From Blautia hominis (GTDB taxonomy: Bacteria > Bacillota > Clostridia > Lachnospirales > Lachnospiraceae), in NCBI GenBank assembly GCA_002270465.1, contig NQOF01000001.1, positions 436,501 to 500,500 on the forward strand: a stretch of 64,000 nucleotides of DNA, given 5' to 3'. Position 1 is the first letter of the stretch. Each line of letters opens with the position of its first letter. Shown piece after piece: positions 61,245 through 64,000 of this stretch. The position numbers and the translations under genes were made by a program. The notes under the pieces are model-generated. The model saw nothing but the letters and a program-made list of their open reading frames with translations, was not told the DNA's origin and ran no database searches.

Positions 61245-63599
61245 TCACGCCCAAAACGCCTCAACTCTCCCCCTCTCATCCTCCAACGAACAAACCTCAT
61301 ACCCTCCCCATTCCTCCGGAAACAACTCCTTATAAGCCCTCTGCAAAAACCTCTCATCCAAAAGCAGCACCACCCCTCTGTCCTCCTTCGTCCGAATCAC
61401 TCTTCCTGCAGACTGCAGCACCTTATTCATCCCCGGATACCGATACGCATACTCAAACCCGGCCCTGTTCTTCTCATCATAATAATTCTTCAATATCTCC
61501 CTCTCATATCCCACCTGCGGCAGTCCGGTTCCCACCAGGATTGCCCCGATCAACTTCTCCCCAGTCAGATCTATCCCTTCCGAAAAAATCCCGCCCATCA
61601 CACAAAATCCCACCAGCGTCCCATCCGATTCCCCCTCAAACCGTTCCAGAAACTCTTCCTTCTCCCCCTCAGTCATATTCCCGGACTGCAGCACACACTG
61701 CAGCTCCATCCCCGAACTCTTCTCCTCAAAAATCTCATACACATCCTGCAGCATCCTGTAAGAAGGAAAAAACACCATATAATTCCCCTGCTTGACAGTC
61801 ACCGTCTGCAGAATATACTGTGCCAGCTTCCCATACTCCTCCTCCCCGCGTCTGGTATATTTACTGCTCACATCCCTTGCGATCATAAGCTTCAGGTTCT
61901 TCCTGGGAAACGGGGATTTGGCACAGATGGCATAGTCATCCTCTCTTGTACTGAACAGCGACCTGTAATATCCCAAAGGCAGAAGCGTAGCCGAGAAAAA
62001 TACGGTCCCCCTCCCCTTATTCAGGCATTCCTGAAGATTCACCCTTGGATTTACGCAAAACAGAGTCAGATAAAACCTACCCTCTGTCCCATGATGCGTA
62101 TAGATCACATAATTCTCATCCAGCAGATCATACATATTCAAAAAATGCCGCACTGCAAAAGAAAACTCCAGCACCGTACGGCGCACCTTTTCCTCCTGCT
62201 CCCTCTCCAGGAAGTTTTCCATCTCCCCTAAAAGATTCATAAGCTGCAGTGCCAGTGCCCCTATATTCTCCATCACCCGGTACTCATCCTGACACTCCCT
62301 CTTATATTCCAGCAAAACCTTATTACACTTCTCCAGAATCTTTTCCAGCTTCCTGCTGTGCTCCTTCACCACCTTCTTAACTTCCAGAAAATCCTCTTTA
62401 CACAGAACAGCACTGTACATATTCCGCCCTCTGTCCACCAGGTTATGGGCTTCATCGATCAAAAAAAGATAATCCCCCTTCACCCCGTCTCCAAAGAAAC
62501 GCTTCAGATACACATTGGGATCAAACACATAATTATAATCACAGATCACCGCATCCACCCAGGTAGAGGTATCCAGACACATTTCAAAGGGACACACCTG
62601 CCACTTCCGGGCCTGCTCAAGCAGTTCCTCTCTCTGATAAGTATCCTGTTCTGTCAGCAATTCATACACAGCATCATTTACCCTGTCAAAATGCCCCTCC
62701 GCATAGGGACACTTTTCCGGATTGCACTCCACCTCATCCATGAGACACATCTTCTCCTTAGAAGTGACCGTAAGCGTTTTATAGGACAATCCCTTGCCCT
62801 TCAGAATAGAAAACGCCTCCTCGGCCACAGTCCTGGTGATCGTCTTAGCCGTCAGATAAAAGATCTTATCCCCATATCCTTCCCCCACAGCCCGCACTGC
62901 CGGAAAAAGGGCCGCCATAGTCTTTCCGATCCCGGTAGGCGCCTGAATAAACAACTGTTTCCCATTCCTGAGCGTATGATAAACCCCAGCCGTCAGTTCC
63001 TTCTGCCCCTCCCGATATTCATAAGGAAACTCCAATCCCTGCATAGATTCCCTGCGCTCAATCCTTCTTCTATACTGAAAATAAGCCCACTTATAATACT
63101 GCGCCATCAAATCCGAGAACCACTTTTTCAGCGCAGACATGGACAACTCTTCCCGAAACCGTTTCACCTGTTCTGACTCCAGCTGACAATACGTCATCTG
63201 CACCCCGATCCGTTCCAATTCCTTCTGCGTCCCATAAATATAAGCATAACACATAGCCTGTGCCCGATGAACCGGCACCGGCTCCTCCAAAAATTCAAGG
63301 TCCCGATAAACACCCTTAATCTCGTCAATCGTAACCCCATCCTTTTCCTCTATGATACCATCCGCCCTGCCTTCCAGCCGGACAACAAACTCCTCAAATT
63401 CTTCCTCCCACAAAAGCGGAACCTCCGCCCGATAAGACAACCCCATCTGCTTCTGGATCTTCCGGTGCACCTTACTTCCTTTCCTCATAGCCTCCCGATC
63501 CGCAGACACTGTCCTCCGGTTATCCAAATTCCCGCTGCGCAGTATAAACTCCACCAAATTCCTAACCGATATCCGAATAACTTCCTTCATCTCACTCAT
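61245..63599 (-). CDS. XPD/DinG-like DNA helicase with N-terminal RecB/Cas4-type nuclease domain
   Basis: About 784 aa. Numbered from the in-frame GTG at 63605, the N-terminal domain has all PD-(D/E)XK RecB/Cas4-like residues: H47, E61, D82 in G-R-A-D-G, E95-x-K97 in I-D-E-I-K-G, and Q116-x3-Y120. The helicase has Walker A A-P-T-G-I-G-K-T (222-229), a cysteine cluster C287, C294, C299, C338, C343 fitting an XPD-type Fe-S domain, the DEAH box at 384-387, and C-terminal motifs G-I-F-S-E-G-I-D and S-A-G-R-V-I-R. Probably a structure-specific DNA unwinding and cleaving repair enzyme. The start is uncertain (GTG 63605, ATG 63599 or ATG 63590; no clear Shine-Dalgarno). Monocistronic. Confidence 0.92.
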   Translation of the reverse strand: MSEMKEVIRISVRNLVEFILRSGNLDNRRTVSADREAMRKGSKVHRKIQKQMGLSYRAEVPLLWEEEFEEFVVRLEGRADGIIEEKDGVTIDEIKGVYRDLEFLEEPVPVHRAQAMCYAYIYGTQKELERIGVQMTYCQLESEQVKRFREELSMSALKKWFSDLMAQYYKWAYFQYRRRIERRESMQGLEFPYEYREGQKELTAGVYHTLRNGKQLFIQAPTGIGKTMAALFPAVRAVGEGYGDKIFYLTAKTITRTVAEEAFSILKGKGLSYKTLTVTSKEKMCLMDEVECNPEKCPYAEGHFDRVNDAVYELLTEQDTYQREELLEQARKWQVCPFEMCLDTSTWVDAVICDYNYVFDPNVYLKRFFGDGVKGDYLFLIDEAHNLVDRGRNMYSAVLCKEDFLEVKKVVKEHSRKLEKILEKCNKVLLEYKRECQDEYRVMENIGALALQLMNLLGEMENFLEREQEEKVRRTVLEFSFAVRHFLNMYDLLDENYVIYTHHGTEGRFYLTLFCVNPRVNLQECLNKGRGTVFFSATLLPLGYYRSLFSTREDDYAICAKSPFPRKNLKLMIARDVSSKYTRRGEEEYGKLAQYILQTVTVKQGNYMVFFPSYRMLQDVYEIFEEKSSGMELQCVLQSGNMTEGEKEEFLERFEGESDGTLVGFCVMGGIFSEGIDLTGEKLIGAILVGTGLPQVGYEREILKNYYDEKNRAGFEYAYRYPGMNKVLQSAGRVIRTKEDRGVVLLLDERFLQRAYKELFPEEWGGYEVCSLEDERGRVEAFWA

Positions 63600-63662
63600 A
63601 CCCACATTCTAACACAGAACCTATGTTCCTGTACATCCCCAACCCCATCCCACATCATTTTC

Positions 63663-63838
63663 CTTCCTCAGCCACTTGTCCTCCCATACCTCATCTTTTT
63701 TCTTCCTCAACCAATTTGTTTCCTCTCATACCTCATCTTTTTTTCTTCTGCAGCCATTTATCCTCCCGTACCACAACTCTTCACTTCCGCAGCCACTTTC
63801 CCCCCCATTCTACATCTTTTTTTGTTCCACAGCCACCC
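63663..63838. repeat. Degenerate tandem repeats upstream of the helicase gene
   Basis: Four to five imperfect units of 37-43 bases with the shared pattern CTTCC-x-CAGCCA followed by TCCTCCCATACCTCATC and a T run. Spans the expected promoter region of the helicase on the minus strand; no promoter hexamers stand out. Confidence 0.75.
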
Positions 63839-63869
63839 CCAGGGGAAGCATGGCGGATGCGGGAGGGGG

Positions 63870-64000
63870 ACGGGATTGCCTGTGAGCGGTGTTTCACGGA
63901 GCGGCTGCCAGATCCACCTGCCCCAGACACTTAGTGAAGAGCGCTCTCGCGATGAACTTAGTGACTGGGAGCAGGTTAGCTGGCTGCCAGCGGAGTGCAT
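63870..64000. repeat. Long-hairpin element, second copy (cut by window end)
   Basis: GCCTGTGAGCGGTG near its left side, then AGATCCACCTGCCCCAG, ACTTAGTGAAGAG, GATGAACTTAG and GGGAGCAGGTTAGCT, in the same order as in 42547-42748. The right arm must lie past the window; the last bases, GCGGAGTGCAT, match the place where it would begin. Confidence 0.82.

Noticed and set aside
61125-62231. Rightward 368-aa frame antisense to the helicase
   Set aside because: Composition (Pro, His, Leu, Ser, Gln rich) is that of an antisense shadow; the minus-strand frame has all helicase motifs.
63758-64000. Leftward frame at the window end
   Set aside because: It translates the long-hairpin repeat and tandem repeats and has no recognisable protein features.

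Overview
The window looks like a piece of a Firmicutes chromosome, most likely a Lachnospiraceae-type gut clostridium. Reasons: very strong GGAGG ribosome binding sites, many TTG/GTG starts chosen by those sites, a single-chain clostridial-type PurL/PurQ (about 1255 aa), TRAP and BCCT transporters, a non-pyrrolysine MttB homologue, and many lipoprotein solute-binding proteins. Genus cannot be fixed from the sequence alone. No phage, conjugative, CRISPR or rRNA genes are seen.

Layout. (1) 1-7733, minus: a Dpp/Opp-type ABC importer (OppD, OppF, SBP, DppB, partial DppC) wrapped around an MmgE/PrpD-family protein and an argininosuccinate-lyase-family C-N lyase; a divergent AraC regulator follows. 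(2) 9195-14260, plus: a TetR regulator, an MttB-family methyltransferase, a frameshifted MFS transporter and a BCCT transporter, with the same 16-bp operator in front of tetR and mttB. (3) 14354-22750, minus: an operon of PdxA2-like and DUF1537 kinase (D-threonate/erythronate-type pathway), two zinc dehydrogenases, a URO-D-family protein and a DctPQM TRAP transporter, with a divergent PrpR-type regulator whose AAA+ domain is degenerate. (4) 24880-25275: a duplicated tRNA-Met/tRNA-Val pair. (5) 25464-29720: TetR plus a heterodimeric ABC transporter. (6) 29786-37992: M20 peptidase, dCTP deaminase, a second TRAP transporter, a PucR/CdaR-type regulator, and a divergent URO-D-family gene. (7) 38149-44987: purL, an intergenic region full of repeats, an MFS transporter and a LysR regulator. 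(8) 45110-52543, minus: a NikA/CntA-like ABC importer co-transcribed with two related SAM methyltransferases, one fused to an AstE/AspA-type deacylase. (9) 52698-60660: RidA and a LacI-controlled CUT1 sugar ABC/dehydrogenase/isomerase operon. (10) 61245-63599: an XPD/DinG-like helicase carrying an N-terminal RecB/Cas4-type nuclease domain.

Most of the window is catabolic: substrate-specific importers of four classes (Opp/Dpp, TRAP, BCCT, CUT1), each paired with one or more enzymes and a dedicated regulator. The least explained parts are the deacylase-methyltransferase/metallophore-like operon, the lyase/epimerase importer operon, and several non-coding elements: a 134-bp MITE family (two complete copies, two remnants, one copy with a perfect 8-bp target duplication), a 160-bp hairpin element, a roughly 200-bp hairpin element with 46-bp perfect arms and a second copy cut by the window end, an 18-bp tandem array abutting the ribosome binding site of the CdaR-type gene, and an orphan promoter-terminator unit upstream of purL.
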